Positions 51,046 through 61,511 are shown, counted from the first letter of the stretch. The stretch is 64,000 nucleotides of DNA from JANSWP01 sp041941305 (GCA_041941305.1 JBGTQJ010000026.1:62001-126000), one strand, 5' to 3'. A program made the numbers and translations. Notes: generated by a model not told the origin, from the sequence alone.

Positions 51046-52689
51046 ATGTACTTTTTCCAAAAGAATATACTGACCCTTTTATTTCTCCTTTTCCATTTCT
51101 GTCTTTTTTCTCAAAGAAGTGTGGAGCCTGCTACTTTAAATTGGGGCGATGAGTACAATGAACCTGCGGGTACTCAAATCCAAAAAATAATTGGCATACA
51201 AAAAGATGGGTTTTTTACGCTCCGTGCAAAGCTGCCCTCTACCAATAATAATTCAAGGCCCAGGGTCTATTTAGAGTATTTTGACAAAAAGATGAAATTG
51301 AAAAAATCGAATGAAGTAGACTTAAAGTACAAAGGAAAACGGAGGGATTTCGAAGATATCATCATGCTTGGTGGACAATTGTATTTAATGACTTCTTTCA
51401 ACAATCAAGGCAAGCAAAAAAACTATTTATTCAAGCAAAAAATCAGCATGAGGTCTTTGCTGCCAATGAAAACGCTACAAATGGTTGCTGAAACCGAAGC
51501 AAGAAATAAAGAGACGGAAGGCACCTTCGGGTTCAATATTGCAAGAGATAGTTCTGCCTTATTGATTTACAACCAATTACCCTATAAGAAAAAAGATCCT
51601 GAACGGTTTGCACTTCACGTTTTTGACAAAGATTTTGAAAAACTTTGGCATAAAGATATTGAACTGCCCTATCCTGATCATTCTTTCACAGTAGAAGAAT
51701 ATAGAGTGGATAAACAAGGAAATGTTTATTTGCTGGGAGTCATTTTTCAAGATCAAGCCGGATTTCGAAGACGTGGCGCGCCCAATTACGAATATGTCAT
51801 CTTAGCCTATACCAATGATGGTACAGATGTAGAAGAATATCGCATCAAACTAAATGACAAATTTATAACTGACCTTACTTTTCGAATTGCGGATGATGGC
51901 AACCTGGTTTGTTCAGGCTTCTATTCCGAAAAGGGCACTTATAGCATTAAAGGCACTTATTTCTGCAGGATAAATTCGAAAACCAAAGAAATATATCTGC
52001 AAAATCAGAAGGAATTTGAATTTGCGTTTTTGACAGAATACATGTCTGAAAAGAATAAAGAAAAGGCAAGGCAGGCAGAGCGCTCTGGAAATACCAGGCG
52101 TCAGGTCGAATTGTATGAATATGACCTGGACAAATTAATTTTACGAAGCGATGGTGGCGCCGTTTTAGTGGCTGAACAATATTACGTTTATCAGGAAAGG
52201 GATTATAATTACTATCCCTTTTATGGCTATCGTTCTTTTTACCGTTCGTCTTATTACGATCGCTTTCAATACACTACTTACTACAACTACAATGATATTT
52301 TGGTAGTGAATATCCGTCCAAACGGAGAAATTGAATGGACGGCTCGCATTCCCAAAAAACAGGAAACTACCAATGACGGAGGCTATTTCTCCTCCTACAC
52401 AATGTCAATCGTCCGCGATAAATTATTTTTTGTGTTCAATGACAATGGGCGAAATTTTAGTGAGAATCGCAAGAACAACCGGATTTATAATTTCAATGGA
52501 AGCAACTCTGTTATCACTTTAGCCGAAGTGTCTAAAGGAGGCAAGGTCAAAACCTTTCCGTTGTACAATAATCGCGATGCAGCAATCATCACAAGACCTA
52601 AAGTATGCAAGCAGATTGGCAGTCGACAAATGGCAATTTATGGAGAGCGGGGACAGAAATTTCGCTTTGCCAGTTTGAGGTTTAATTAA
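51046..52689 (+). CDS. Secreted protein of unknown function, beta-propeller-like
   Basis: 547 residues from ATG 51046 (MYFFQKN), which puts a signal peptide at the start (ILTLLFLLFHFCLFSQ); 58 earlier in-frame codons cover the terminator and are unlikely to be read. The mature part shows many short Asp/Asn-rich strand repeats (YLEYFDKKMKLK, DFEDIIMLGGQLYLM, VFDKDFEKLWHKDIELPY, DILVVNIRPNGEIEWTARIPKKQ) that look like a propeller of repeated strands; a Tyr-rich insertion (NYYPFYGYRSFYRSSYY) sits at about residue 385-405. No catalytic motif. Unknown function. Confidence 0.75.
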   Translation: MYFFQKNILTLLFLLFHFCLFSQRSVEPATLNWGDEYNEPAGTQIQKIIGIQKDGFFTLRAKLPSTNNNSRPRVYLEYFDKKMKLKKSNEVDLKYKGKRRDFEDIIMLGGQLYLMTSFNNQGKQKNYLFKQKISMRSLLPMKTLQMVAETEARNKETEGTFGFNIARDSSALLIYNQLPYKKKDPERFALHVFDKDFEKLWHKDIELPYPDHSFTVEEYRVDKQGNVYLLGVIFQDQAGFRRRGAPNYEYVILAYTNDGTDVEEYRIKLNDKFITDLTFRIADDGNLVCSGFYSEKGTYSIKGTYFCRINSKTKEIYLQNQKEFEFAFLTEYMSEKNKEKARQAERSGNTRRQVELYEYDLDKLILRSDGGAVLVAEQYYVYQERDYNYYPFYGYRSFYRSSYYDRFQYTTYYNYNDILVVNIRPNGEIEWTARIPKKQETTNDGGYFSSYTMSIVRDKLFFVFNDNGRNFSENRKNNRIYNFNGSNSVITLAEVSKGGKVKTFPLYNNRDAAIITRPKVCKQIGSRQMAIYGERGQKFRFASLRFN

Positions 52690-52724
52690 AATTGTGAAAC
52701 TTTGAGGGGTTTAAATCCTCTAAA

Positions 52725-53213
52725 ATGCTACAGAAAGCTTATTACCAGTCGCCATTAGGTTGTTTCGAAATCACAGGCTCTTCGATAGGTGTTCGTACCC
52801 TTCGTTTGTCTAAAACTACTCGTTGTCCAAATGATCCCGTGCCAGAAGAGCTGAAAAGCTGCGTTCATCAGCTGGATGAATATTTCAATAGGAAACGAAA
52901 GGATTTCGATCTGAAATTTGATTGGTCTGGTGCTCCTCCATTTCACATCGAAGTTTGGAAAGAGTTATTGAAGATCCCTTATGGACATACAACTTCTTAT
53001 TCAGCCATTGCAGAAAAATTGGGTGACCCCAAAACCGTTCGCGCTGTGGGGCAGGCTAACAAAAACAACAATATCGCCATCATTGTCCCCTGTCATCGTG
53101 TGATTGCCAAAAACGGGGATTTGCACGGTTATTTTTATGGATTGGACATAAAAAGGAAACTCCTGGAATTGGAAAATCCAATGAGTTTTGGAGAACAAGG
53201 GACTTTGTTTTAA
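52725..53213 (+). CDS. ogt: Methylated-DNA--protein-cysteine methyltransferase (O6-alkylguanine repair)
   Basis: Suicide repair protein taking O6-alkyl groups from guanine to its own cysteine. 162 residues. The acceptor is Cys123 in IIVPCHRVIAKNG. The helix-turn-helix block GHTTSYSAIAEKLGDPKTVRAVGQANKNN (about 88-116) is clear. Gene order after the propeller-like gene, 35 bases from its stop. Confidence 0.95.
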   Translation: MLQKAYYQSPLGCFEITGSSIGVRTLRLSKTTRCPNDPVPEELKSCVHQLDEYFNRKRKDFDLKFDWSGAPPFHIEVWKELLKIPYGHTTSYSAIAEKLGDPKTVRAVGQANKNNNIAIIVPCHRVIAKNGDLHGYFYGLDIKRKLLELENPMSFGEQGTLF

Positions 53214-53256
53214 AAGAGCAATAGAAAATTTTAAACATTATTCTGTCCAGGTACTT

Positions 53257-53910
53257 ATGAAAAAAAATGATCCTTTATTATTCGGGCTGATTCTACTTTG
53301 TTTGATTTCTTTTTTTTTCTCCTGCAAAAGTCCTTACAAGAATTACGAAATCGTAGAAAACGGCACTCCCAAAAACTCATTTTATTCTGTTTTTTCCGTG
53401 GAGACCAATTTTTCCTATGCCACCAAGATTAATTACAAGTCCTTTGAGTTCAATGGCAATACCTTTGCCAAGATAATGAAGGATGGTAGTTACCGGGTTC
53501 AATTCTCTACTCAAAATGGTGCCATCGCCTTAGATGCAACCTTTGATTCCTCCCAAGTAAAAATTCACGAATCTTTAAATTTAATCCGTCGAAAAGGGAT
53601 TTGGAAAGTAATTGAGGGGGACTTGCGCTTGCTTTTTGACAATATTTCAAAAGCCAATCCTGTCGAAACATTGAAAGCACCGGATTCAGATAAAAAAATA
53701 TTTCGCTTTAAAAATAAGAACATGTACAGGTATTACTATTTCGATAAAAAAGAAGAATTGAAAAAAGTAGAAGAAGGATCAAAGAAAAAACCCAAGGTTA
53801 CTGCATTTTATAAAAACTACGATATCGAGCCTGCCTATGGGCGATTACCTGCGCTCATTGAAATTACTCACCAAACTTTGGATTTAAAAATATCATTTGT
53901 AAAGCAATAA
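53257..53910 (+). CDS. Lipoprotein of unknown function
   Basis: 217 residues from ATG 53257. N-terminus MKKNDPLLFGLILLCLISFFFSC is a textbook lipobox with the lipid Cys at position 23. The mature domain (CKSPYKNYEIVENG ... TLDLKISFVKQ) is all strand-like, without known motif. 43 bases after ogt; convergent with the beta-barrel gene at 53959. Confidence 0.7.
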   Translation: MKKNDPLLFGLILLCLISFFFSCKSPYKNYEIVENGTPKNSFYSVFSVETNFSYATKINYKSFEFNGNTFAKIMKDGSYRVQFSTQNGAIALDATFDSSQVKIHESLNLIRRKGIWKVIEGDLRLLFDNISKANPVETLKAPDSDKKIFRFKNKNMYRYYYFDKKEELKKVEEGSKKKPKVTAFYKNYDIEPAYGRLPALIEITHQTLDLKISFVKQ

Positions 53911-53958
53911 TGACCAAATCAAAATTACTTGTTGATGTGTGGTTTGGTGCTTAGAGAA

Positions 53959-54486
53959 TTAAAAATTGACTGCTACTCCTCCATTTAAAAAACCTAAGCC
54001 GTAGCCAGCCTCCAGGTAAACTCCAAATCTATCAGAGAAGAAATAGCGAATCCCGGCATAGGCACCAAAATCAAAATCTGTCTTGGAATTTGAGATTTCA
54101 GTAGCATCTGTAAGCCAAAAATACATGCCGCCTAATGCACCTAAATAGAAATCGAATTTGTAGGAATTGACAAAATTGAAGTGGTAGGTCGCTTTTCCAG
54201 CTACCAACATTCTGGTCAAATTGCTGCTCAGATCATCCCCATAAAAATATTTCACCCCTAATAATCCTCCTAAGCCCAAATTGCCAATGCCCAAATTATC
54301 TATTGCCCCTTGTTCATAGGAAATGCCCAAAGAGGGGGTAGCATTTGCCGGAAATTCGTCTTTATCTCCAAAGCCAAAACCTAAGTGGAAAATGTGAGAT
54401 TGGGTAGAAAAAGGGCTTTGAGCCACTGTATCAATGCTTCCAAAAGCAATAAATAGAAGGGTTGTAATCAGGTGAAGTGTCCTCAT
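53959..54486 (-). CDS. Outer-membrane beta-barrel protein (OmpW/PorT-like, 8-strand)
   Basis: 175 residues. Signal peptide RTLHLITTLLFIAFGSIDTVAQ, then alternating amphipathic strands with Tyr/Phe/Gly ends (SYKFDFYLGALGGMYFW, KTDFDFGAYAGIRYFF, DRFGVYLEAGYGLGFL), ending in Phe, the usual barrel signature. Small porin or membrane-stability protein; no substrate can be inferred. Confidence 0.75.
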   Translation of the reverse strand: MRTLHLITTLLFIAFGSIDTVAQSPFSTQSHIFHLGFGFGDKDEFPANATPSLGISYEQGAIDNLGIGNLGLGGLLGVKYFYGDDLSSNLTRMLVAGKATYHFNFVNSYKFDFYLGALGGMYFWLTDATEISNSKTDFDFGAYAGIRYFFSDRFGVYLEAGYGLGFLNGGVAVNF

Positions 54487-54764
54487 GAAAGCGGTAGTCT
54501 TTTGAATTTCTATAATGATTTCCCAAAGTTAACCTAATGATCCCCAAAGTCCGAATTTTTTAACATTGTGTGAAAAAAAATGTCTTTATTGCTCACAATA
54601 ATGAGGGACATGTGAATGTTTGATTGTTTGAACTTTTAAATCTTCATTCCATTTTTTTATAACATTCTATATTTTCAATCATAAACTATTGATTATCAGT
54701 TTTTTGAACTAATTTTGTTAACGAAACATATGCGTTAATGAATCTATTTTTTTAAACATCGCAT

Positions 54765-54772
54765 TATTTTTG
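54765..54772 (+). promoter_or_regulatory. Candidate -7 box TATTTTTG of the SPOR-like gene
   Basis: Fits TAnnTTTG, 31 bases before ATG 54803. A TTAACG/CGTTAA dyad (54718-54738) lies just upstream and may be an operator. The rest of the gap 54487-54764 shows only AT-rich sequence. Confidence 0.4.
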
Positions 54773-54802
54773 TCTTTCATACTATTCAAAATTAAATATA
54801 TC

Positions 54803-56521
54803 ATGAGATTGCTTAAAAAGTTTTTTTTAGCGCTTCTTACCTTTTCATTTCTTTCAGGATTTTCTCAAAACAACGTGCCCGAATATACCATTCAAATTGG
54901 GACTTTTGTGAATCCCAAACCAGCAGATTTTGAGTCCATTCGAAATTTAGGCTTTGTATATGCTGAAAAGCAACCTGACAATTATTTCAAGCTTTTTATG
55001 GGTGGTTTTTCAAGTGAAGCTGCTGCACAAAAAGTGGCGGATCAGATTGAGGCGAAAGGCTTTACAAATCCTTATGTAACCAAATTAAATCTGGAAGGAG
55101 CAGGAACTTCAACTGTCATACAATTGGGCATCAGAAAATCTGATAAAGCATTTTCATGGGAGTCCTACCTCCAGTTAGATGAATTGTACGTCATTTTAAA
55201 TAACAATCAGGTTAAAATTGTCACTGGTATTTTTTCAAATGTAGCTGAAGCAAGGAAAGAGTTGCCCAATATCAAAAAAATGGGCTTCAATGATGCTTTT
55301 GTAAAAAATGTAAATAGTGCCTTGTTGCATGAGGTAACAGATTTTGAAACTGCTGGTGAAAGGCGCCCATTGATACCGCTCGTTTTCAGAGAAGATGCAT
55401 TGCGCGAAAGCAGAACAAGAAGTAGTTCTTCCGAAATTCCTGAACCTTATGAAGATACCACAGAAAAGAAGGGTGAAGAACTGACGCCTAAAGGAAATAC
55501 CAAATCTTTTGAGCCATCATTTTCTGCCGATTTGCCAGAAATCAATGCAAAGGTGAAGCGGAACTCAGCTTACGAATTGCAAAAAGTATTGAACAAAGAA
55601 GGTGCTTATAAAAGCTCTTTAGATGGATATTATGGAAGAGGTACCAAGACGGCTTATACCAAGGTAAAAGCCACCAATCGGCAATTGCAGAAGTATCGAA
55701 TTCTGGCTAAATATGCTCAAAACTCGGCTTCTGAATCCAGTTTTGGGGAATTGCAGCAAGGCATTAACCTTTTATGGGATGATCCATCAAAAGGGCTTCA
55801 ATTTTTGGAGGATTCAAAAAAGCCCATAGCAAAAGCCTACAGCGCTTATTTCATCTTTGTAAATGAAGGAATTGATCCCCAGGTAAATCAATTAATGAAT
55901 ACCGCAATTCAAGAGGCTTTCAAAGATACGAAGCCAACCAATATGCCTCGCTTTGATTACAATGCGACTTATGCTTATAATGACTTAGATCAATTATTGC
56001 TCCATATCCGATACATTCACGAGGTCACTGAAAATAGTCCTTTTGTTCCCTGTTGGTTATTTCAAAAGCATCCTGGAGCAGCTATGCGGGCATTCAATAC
56101 CTCTTCAGGATCTTCCATAAAAATGGAAAGCTGTGGTGGTTTTTGGGATTGGGAAGAAATACAAATCCTTTCAGCAATTGCTAAAGACTTAGATACCCGA
56201 AATAACTTTGACGACAAAAAAATTGCTCAAAGCAAAGCGGAATTGAATCAAATGTTTTTGACTCCGGATCCCGTCGAGGATAAGACGAAAAAAGAATTGG
56301 AAAGTTGGAATAAAAACCTTTGGAAAGGCATTGATGGCTGGGCATTTCGCGATTCTTTTCTGGAAGAAACCAGCATTGCTTTAAAAGTTGCTTTTTTCCA
56401 ATCCTACGTTCTCCTGGAGGACTATTTCATGAATGAAGGATATAGCAAAGAAGAAGCTAAAGGCATGGCACTAAAGACATTAAAAGCACTTGTGGGATAT
56501 CATTTAGATAGATTTGTTTAG
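54803..56521 (+). CDS. Secreted SPOR-like peptidoglycan-binding protein
   Basis: 572 residues from ATG 54803. Signal peptide LKKFFLALLTFSFLSGFSQ. Two SPOR-like segments (about 25-95 PEYTIQIGTFVNPKPADFES and 105-180 TSTVIQLGIRKSDKAFSWES) each of the beta-alpha-beta type that binds denuded peptidoglycan strands. Then a peptidoglycan-binding-1-like helix block (about 255-290 AYELQKVLNKEGAYKSSLDGYYGRGTKTAY) and a long helical C-terminus. Likely acts in wall or division processes. Confidence 0.8.
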   Translation: MRLLKKFFLALLTFSFLSGFSQNNVPEYTIQIGTFVNPKPADFESIRNLGFVYAEKQPDNYFKLFMGGFSSEAAAQKVADQIEAKGFTNPYVTKLNLEGAGTSTVIQLGIRKSDKAFSWESYLQLDELYVILNNNQVKIVTGIFSNVAEARKELPNIKKMGFNDAFVKNVNSALLHEVTDFETAGERRPLIPLVFREDALRESRTRSSSSEIPEPYEDTTEKKGEELTPKGNTKSFEPSFSADLPEINAKVKRNSAYELQKVLNKEGAYKSSLDGYYGRGTKTAYTKVKATNRQLQKYRILAKYAQNSASESSFGELQQGINLLWDDPSKGLQFLEDSKKPIAKAYSAYFIFVNEGIDPQVNQLMNTAIQEAFKDTKPTNMPRFDYNATYAYNDLDQLLLHIRYIHEVTENSPFVPCWLFQKHPGAAMRAFNTSSGSSIKMESCGGFWDWEEIQILSAIAKDLDTRNNFDDKKIAQSKAELNQMFLTPDPVEDKTKKELESWNKNLWKGIDGWAFRDSFLEETSIALKVAFFQSYVLLEDYFMNEGYSKEEAKGMALKTLKALVGYHLDRFV

Positions 56522-56538
56522 AAGGGAAGTAAAATGGC

Positions 56539-57075
56539 TTAAGCTTTTTTGGAAAGTTCATTTTCAAAAAAGGCTCTCACTTCTTTCCAGTTATTAACTC
56601 TGGTAAATCTGTTCTCATGAATATTGTGCGTAGCGGTGAATAATAACCCTTTTCCCTGGAATGTTTCCAGGTTGTGAACGTGATCGTCAATCATATAATC
56701 TGCTTTAATTACACGCTTGTCTCCACACATTACAAATTTTTTCCAATGAATAAATGGAAAGTTTTTTTCCAGCCAGTCGTATTTATCTGTTAGTGAGTTA
56801 CGGAATTCCATTGCTGAAGTGACAATGTAAATATCATAATATTGGTGAAGCCATTTGACCACCTCCTGACTGTCTTCCATTACAGGCAGATCAAGAAAAA
56901 ACCCCTTATCAAATAGATACTGTCGAATATGTTTTCCACCTTCCTTATGGTAAATCTTCTGCCCCCAATACGCTTCTTTTTTTGGACGATAGCCGGCGTC
57001 TCTCTCAAAATAATCTAAAAACTTGGGATAGACGTCGGCAATAACCTCGTCCATGTCCAGAGCAATTCTTTTCAT
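56539..57075 (-). CDS. 5'(3')-deoxyribonucleotidase (HAD superfamily, NT5C type)
   Basis: 178 residues. HAD motif I at residues 5-10 (ALDMDEV, nucleophile Asp7, Asp9), motif II Ser in VTSAMEF, motif III Lys in HWKKFVMCGDKR, motif IV YMIDDHVHNLETF. It dephosphorylates nucleoside monophosphates to control nucleotide pools. Convergent with the SPOR-like gene; 24 bases in front of the RND transporter stop region. Confidence 0.9.
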   Translation of the reverse strand: MKRIALDMDEVIADVYPKFLDYFERDAGYRPKKEAYWGQKIYHKEGGKHIRQYLFDKGFFLDLPVMEDSQEVVKWLHQYYDIYIVTSAMEFRNSLTDKYDWLEKNFPFIHWKKFVMCGDKRVIKADYMIDDHVHNLETFQGKGLLFTATHNIHENRFTRVNNWKEVRAFFENELSKKA

Positions 57076-57099
57076 GTATTGTAATCTTAAAAAGTTTCA

Positions 57100-60000
57100 T
57101 TACCCTCCTGCCCCTCCAGAGATCAATGCCAGCACAAGAATTATAAAAATTACATACCACAAGTACTCATAACCTCCTTGTTCAGGCGTGGCTGACTCTA
57201 CAGCTTCGTAAGTTGGTTTTTCTATATTCAATGCCCTGGCTCTCAGGGAGCCCGCCCCTACTTTGATTCGATTCACGGCAATTAATAAAACGGGCAGTAA
57301 AATCAATATAATGACGGTAATAAACATCAATCCAAAAGAAACCGAAACAGCCATTGGAATTAAAAACTGTGCTTGAAAACTCTTCTCCAGCATCAAAGGC
57401 GCCAGTCCAAGAACAGTCGTTATTGAAGTCAAAACAATCGGGCGAAAACGACTCACTCCTGCCTCATATAAAGACTCCATTTGAGGCATACCTTTCTTTA
57501 AGTTTTGATTGTAGGTAGTTATGAAAACCAAAGCATCGTTTACTAAAATTCCAATAAGGGCGAGCATACCCAGATTGGAAAGCATACTTATCGGATAGCC
57601 CATGATGTAATGTCCCCAGCCTACTCCAATAATACAAAACGGAATGAGCAAAAATACCATTGCCGTCTGGCTAATGGATTTGAATGTGAGTGCGATAGCA
57701 AAAAACATGAGTAAGAGCACAATTGGCATGATGAACTGGAAGGATTTGCCCGTTTTTGCCTGTTCCCTATTTTGTCCTTCAAAAAGTGCCTCTACAGAAG
57801 CATACTTTGCTAAAATAGGAGGTACAATTGAATCCTGAAGGACGGTTGTCAAATTACTTACCAAAACATCATCATTGCTAATGTCTGCCTCTACTTTGAC
57901 TTCCCGTTTACCATCAAGATGATTGATGGCGATGACACCTCTTTTTATTTCCAAATTTGCAATTTCTGAAAGTGGAAATTCGCGACCATCCATAAATCGA
58001 ACCCTCATGTTTTCCAATTGACTAATCCTGGAGCGATCTTCTTCTCCATAGCGGACCCAAACTCTCACCTCATCTCTGCCACGTTGCAACCTTTGTACTT
58101 CACCCCCAAAAAAACCCTGCCTTACCTGACCAATCACCTCTTGTAAGTTCAAGCCCAAATACGCTCCTTTTTCTTTCAAACTGATATTTACTTCCCTAAG
58201 CCCCTCTTGATTGGTATCGGTTACATCTTTTAGATCGTCTATTTTTTGCAATGCTTGTTTGACATCTTCCGTAGCAGCATTGAGATCATTTTTATTTTCA
58301 CTAATCAAAGAGATAGAAACGGGCTTTCCAAAAACTGAACTGCCAGAATAAGTTACAGATTCCGCTTCATAAATAGGTCCCATTTCATCTCGAATGGCAT
58401 TCGCTGCAATTCGAGTAGTCAATGTATCCCGGTTTTCAGAATCCAGTAAAATGATGTTTAATTGTCCCTGGTGGGTACGTGGGCCTATGTTTTTTTGAAC
58501 TTTTAGAATGGCCTGCTTTTCATTACTCAAATATTGCTGACTCAATCTTTCATTCACCCGCCAGGTAGCCTCCTCAATCTTTGTCAGCCAAGCTGTAGTT
58601 ATTTTTTCAGGAGTCCCGGCTGGCATGGTCAAGGCTATCGACACATTATCAGTCTCCACATTAGGGAAAAAAGTCGTCTGAATTGTGCCCGTACGGAAAG
58701 CATGAATCGTCAATACCATAATGCCCATAATGAAAGCAAAAGTGAAGGCTTTATTATACATAGCAAATTTCAAAACCGGGCCATATAGAGAATCCCGCAT
58801 CCATACCATGAAATCGTCCAGTTTCTGAGTAACGACGTTTTTCTTTTTTCCTGCTTTTAGTGCAGCGGAGTGAGCAACGTGGGCAGGCAATATAAAAGCA
58901 CCTTCCACTAATGAGAAAATAAGGGAGAAAATCACAATGGTGGCTACTGCCGAAAAGAAATCACCTACTCGCCCATCTATGAAATAAAAAGCAGAAAAAG
59001 CAATGATGGTTGTCAAAATCGCTCCAAAAACAGCAGGTAAAACCTCCATCGTACCCTCTATACCTGCCTGAAATCGTGGCATTCCTTTTTCATATTTCTG
59101 ATAAATACTTTCACTCACTACAATACCATCATCTACCAAAATTCCCAATACCATGATCATCCCAAATAAAGAAATGACATCAATGGTGACGCCAGTCGCT
59201 CCAGCAATTATAAACATCCCAGCAAAGGAAATTGGAATAGACAGTGCTACCCAGAAAGCTAACCTCCAATTGAGAAACATTGCGAGGAAAATGATTACCA
59301 ATATAAATCCTAGCAAGCCATTTTCCTTCATCATATCCAACCTGGACTGTAGCGAAATGGATTCATCCCGAACAACCGTAGCCTGGACTACCTCATTCTT
59401 TTCATTAAATTCTTTGATGTAATCCTTGACCGTTCTTACAATTTCCAGCAAATCTTCAGATCGCGTATTTTGAACGGAGATGACAACAGAAGGATTTCCA
59501 TTCAGGTAAGTTCGGTTGGAACTACCAATCCAGGAATCGGCTGGATTATCTGTTGCCTGAATAATTGTAGCAGGAGAACTAGGGTCTGCCCATTTATCTT
59601 TGACATTTGCAACTTGGTGAAGCCTTACCACAGAGCCGGTTGGGGTGGTTTTTACTACAATATCACGCAAGTCATTTGCAAAATAATTTTTGTTTTTTGC
59701 CCGAACCAATAGTTCTTCCGATTCCCCTTTTACAATGCCTCCAGAAACTTCCAGGTTGGCTGAACGAACTGCCTGGGCTGCCTGAGCAAAAGAAAGTTTG
59801 TATGTCCTCAGATCTGATTCTCGAAAAGCGATCTCGATTTCCTCTTCCGGAAAACCTCCCAATGTCACTTTTGAAATTCCTTCCATCGCCCGCAAGTCAT
59901 CTTCTACTTTCCTGCCATAGGCCTTCAATGTTTTCAAATCTACATCCCCACTGATGGCAAAACTGATGTCAAAATCCAGGATTTCCATTTTGAAAACTGT

Positions 60001-60378
60001 GGGTTCTTCCATTTCTACTGGGAAGGAATTGATGGCATCTACCGAATTTTTGACATCCCTTAGTACTTCATCAATATTGGCACCTTTTGCAATTTCAACT
60101 AAGACCAATCCACTATTTTCAACAGAAGTAGAAGTAACCCGATCGATTCCAGAAACGCCTTTGAGGTTCTCTTCAATTTTTTTTACAACCCCTTCTTCTA
60201 CTTCTTCGGGAGAAGCTCCACGCCAGCTGGTTCTTATCGAAATGAACTTTTCTTCCTGTTCTGGAAAAAAGGTAGATTTCATGTTCGATAAGCCAAACAT
60301 GCCCAAAATAAAAATGCCAACCATGAGCAAATTGGCAGCGATGGGGTATTTTATAAAATAAGAAATGACTTGTCTCAT
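57100..60378 (-). CDS. RND efflux transporter, permease subunit (HAE-1-like)
   Basis: 1092 residues. Twelve membrane segments with two large periplasmic loops. The proton-relay Asp pair is in the TM4 motif (VDDGIVVSE at about residue 418, LVLGILVDD). N-terminus FIKYPIAANLLMVGIFILG; the second half repeats ML(S/A)xLGILVNDALVF. It drives export of hydrophobic compounds in exchange for protons together with the adaptor gene upstream; the outer-membrane factor is not in the window. Short C-terminal extension ends in a membrane helix with VIFIILVLALISGGAGG. Confidence 0.94.
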   Translation of the reverse strand: MRQVISYFIKYPIAANLLMVGIFILGMFGLSNMKSTFFPEQEEKFISIRTSWRGASPEEVEEGVVKKIEENLKGVSGIDRVTSTSVENSGLVLVEIAKGANIDEVLRDVKNSVDAINSFPVEMEEPTVFKMEILDFDISFAISGDVDLKTLKAYGRKVEDDLRAMEGISKVTLGGFPEEEIEIAFRESDLRTYKLSFAQAAQAVRSANLEVSGGIVKGESEELLVRAKNKNYFANDLRDIVVKTTPTGSVVRLHQVANVKDKWADPSSPATIIQATDNPADSWIGSSNRTYLNGNPSVVISVQNTRSEDLLEIVRTVKDYIKEFNEKNEVVQATVVRDESISLQSRLDMMKENGLLGFILVIIFLAMFLNWRLAFWVALSIPISFAGMFIIAGATGVTIDVISLFGMIMVLGILVDDGIVVSESIYQKYEKGMPRFQAGIEGTMEVLPAVFGAILTTIIAFSAFYFIDGRVGDFFSAVATIVIFSLIFSLVEGAFILPAHVAHSAALKAGKKKNVVTQKLDDFMVWMRDSLYGPVLKFAMYNKAFTFAFIMGIMVLTIHAFRTGTIQTTFFPNVETDNVSIALTMPAGTPEKITTAWLTKIEEATWRVNERLSQQYLSNEKQAILKVQKNIGPRTHQGQLNIILLDSENRDTLTTRIAANAIRDEMGPIYEAESVTYSGSSVFGKPVSISLISENKNDLNAATEDVKQALQKIDDLKDVTDTNQEGLREVNISLKEKGAYLGLNLQEVIGQVRQGFFGGEVQRLQRGRDEVRVWVRYGEEDRSRISQLENMRVRFMDGREFPLSEIANLEIKRGVIAINHLDGKREVKVEADISNDDVLVSNLTTVLQDSIVPPILAKYASVEALFEGQNREQAKTGKSFQFIMPIVLLLMFFAIALTFKSISQTAMVFLLIPFCIIGVGWGHYIMGYPISMLSNLGMLALIGILVNDALVFITTYNQNLKKGMPQMESLYEAGVSRFRPIVLTSITTVLGLAPLMLEKSFQAQFLIPMAVSVSFGLMFITVIILILLPVLLIAVNRIKVGAGSLRARALNIEKPTYEAVESATPEQGGYEYLWYVIFIILVLALISGGAGG

Positions 60379-60383
60379 GGCAT

Positions 60384-61511
60384 TCAGTTTTTAGGATTTA
60401 CTTTCATACCGGCAGAAAGTCCAGGAACTACTTCCTTCAAAATTCTGGTTCCATCTTCCAATCCAGTCACAATAGCTTCTGCTTCTATCATTTTAACGAC
60501 CTCTACCTCTTCCAAAGCTAACAAATCATTATTGACTACAAATACGGCATTTTGATTGACCAGAAGTTTTCGGGGAATTTTCAATGCATTTTCAATCTTC
60601 TCTCCATTGCCCTTCCCTCTCAAATACATGCCTTCACGAAGATTTTTGCCACTCACTCCAATAAAGACCGTAGCAGTTTGAGTTTGTCTGTCAATTTGAT
60701 CGCCAATGCGTTTCACTTTTCCCGACCAGGAGCCATCAATGCCATCTGAAATCAATCGAACCACATTTCCAGGCTTTAAATATTCCAAATCACTCAATGG
60801 CACAGTGGCTTGAAGTTCATAAACACCATTATTCATCAATTCTCCCAAATTTTGACCAGGAGAAACCAATGCTCCGGGATTTGTATTAGCCATCGTTAAA
60901 ATACCGCTGAAGGGTGCGTAGATGTTGAACTTTGAAAGCCGCGTTTCTCCACTTCGAATGTTATAAAACTGTGTCAACAAATTTCGGGAAGCAATGAAAT
61001 ACTTTTCTTGATCATTTAAAGGTTTTGGAAAACCTGCGATGGGCTTTTCTACATCAAAATCGTCCAAATATTTTTTCCATTGAGCAAAACTTGATGGATA
61101 ATCTATCTTTAGATCTGGCATCAATTGAGTAATTGCATTTTGCAAGGCAGATTTTTGGGAAAGCAAGGCCAATTTTGCTTCTGTGTCATCTAAAGCCAAC
61201 ATCAAATCCCCTTTAGCAAACCAGGTACCTACCTTGAATGGCTTGCTGGTAGATTTCAGTATTCCACCTACTTCAGAGAAAATATTGATTTTGTTAAATG
61301 CTACCAACTCGCCTTGAATATCCATCGACGTGACCACATTGCTATTTTCAACGGTCATCGTTTCTACTTCAGGTAAATACTCTTTTCTGGCTTCTGTCTT
61401 TTCGGGGGTAGGAGGAGCTGCGCTGGACATAAATAACTTTGCAATGTAGCCAGCTTCAGCCAAACCAAGGATTATAGCTATGATGAGGAAGACCATTTTG
61501 TATTTGCTCAT
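60384..61511 (-). CDS. RND efflux periplasmic adaptor subunit
   Basis: 375 residues. N-terminal anchor VFLIIAILGLAEAGYIA, then the barrel-sandwich and hairpin domains: ELVAFNKINIFSEVGGILKS, KGDLMLALDDTEAKLAL, NIYAPFSGILTMAN and NPGALVSPGQNLGELM. The 5-base gap to the permease start and same strand show an operon. It is a membrane-fusion protein linking permease to outer-membrane channel. An ATG start at 61511 is supported by the anchor. Confidence 0.93.
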   Translation of the reverse strand: MSKYKMVFLIIAIILGLAEAGYIAKLFMSSAAPPTPEKTEARKEYLPEVETMTVENSNVVTSMDIQGELVAFNKINIFSEVGGILKSTSKPFKVGTWFAKGDLMLALDDTEAKLALLSQKSALQNAITQLMPDLKIDYPSSFAQWKKYLDDFDVEKPIAGFPKPLNDQEKYFIASRNLLTQFYNIRSGETRLSKFNIYAPFSGILTMANTNPGALVSPGQNLGELMNNGVYELQATVPLSDLEYLKPGNVVRLISDGIDGSWSGKVKRIGDQIDRQTQTATVFIGVSGKNLREGMYLRGKGNGEKIENALKIPRKLLVNQNAVFVVNNDLLALEEVEVVKMIEAEAIVTGLEDGTRILKEVVPGLSAGMKVNPKN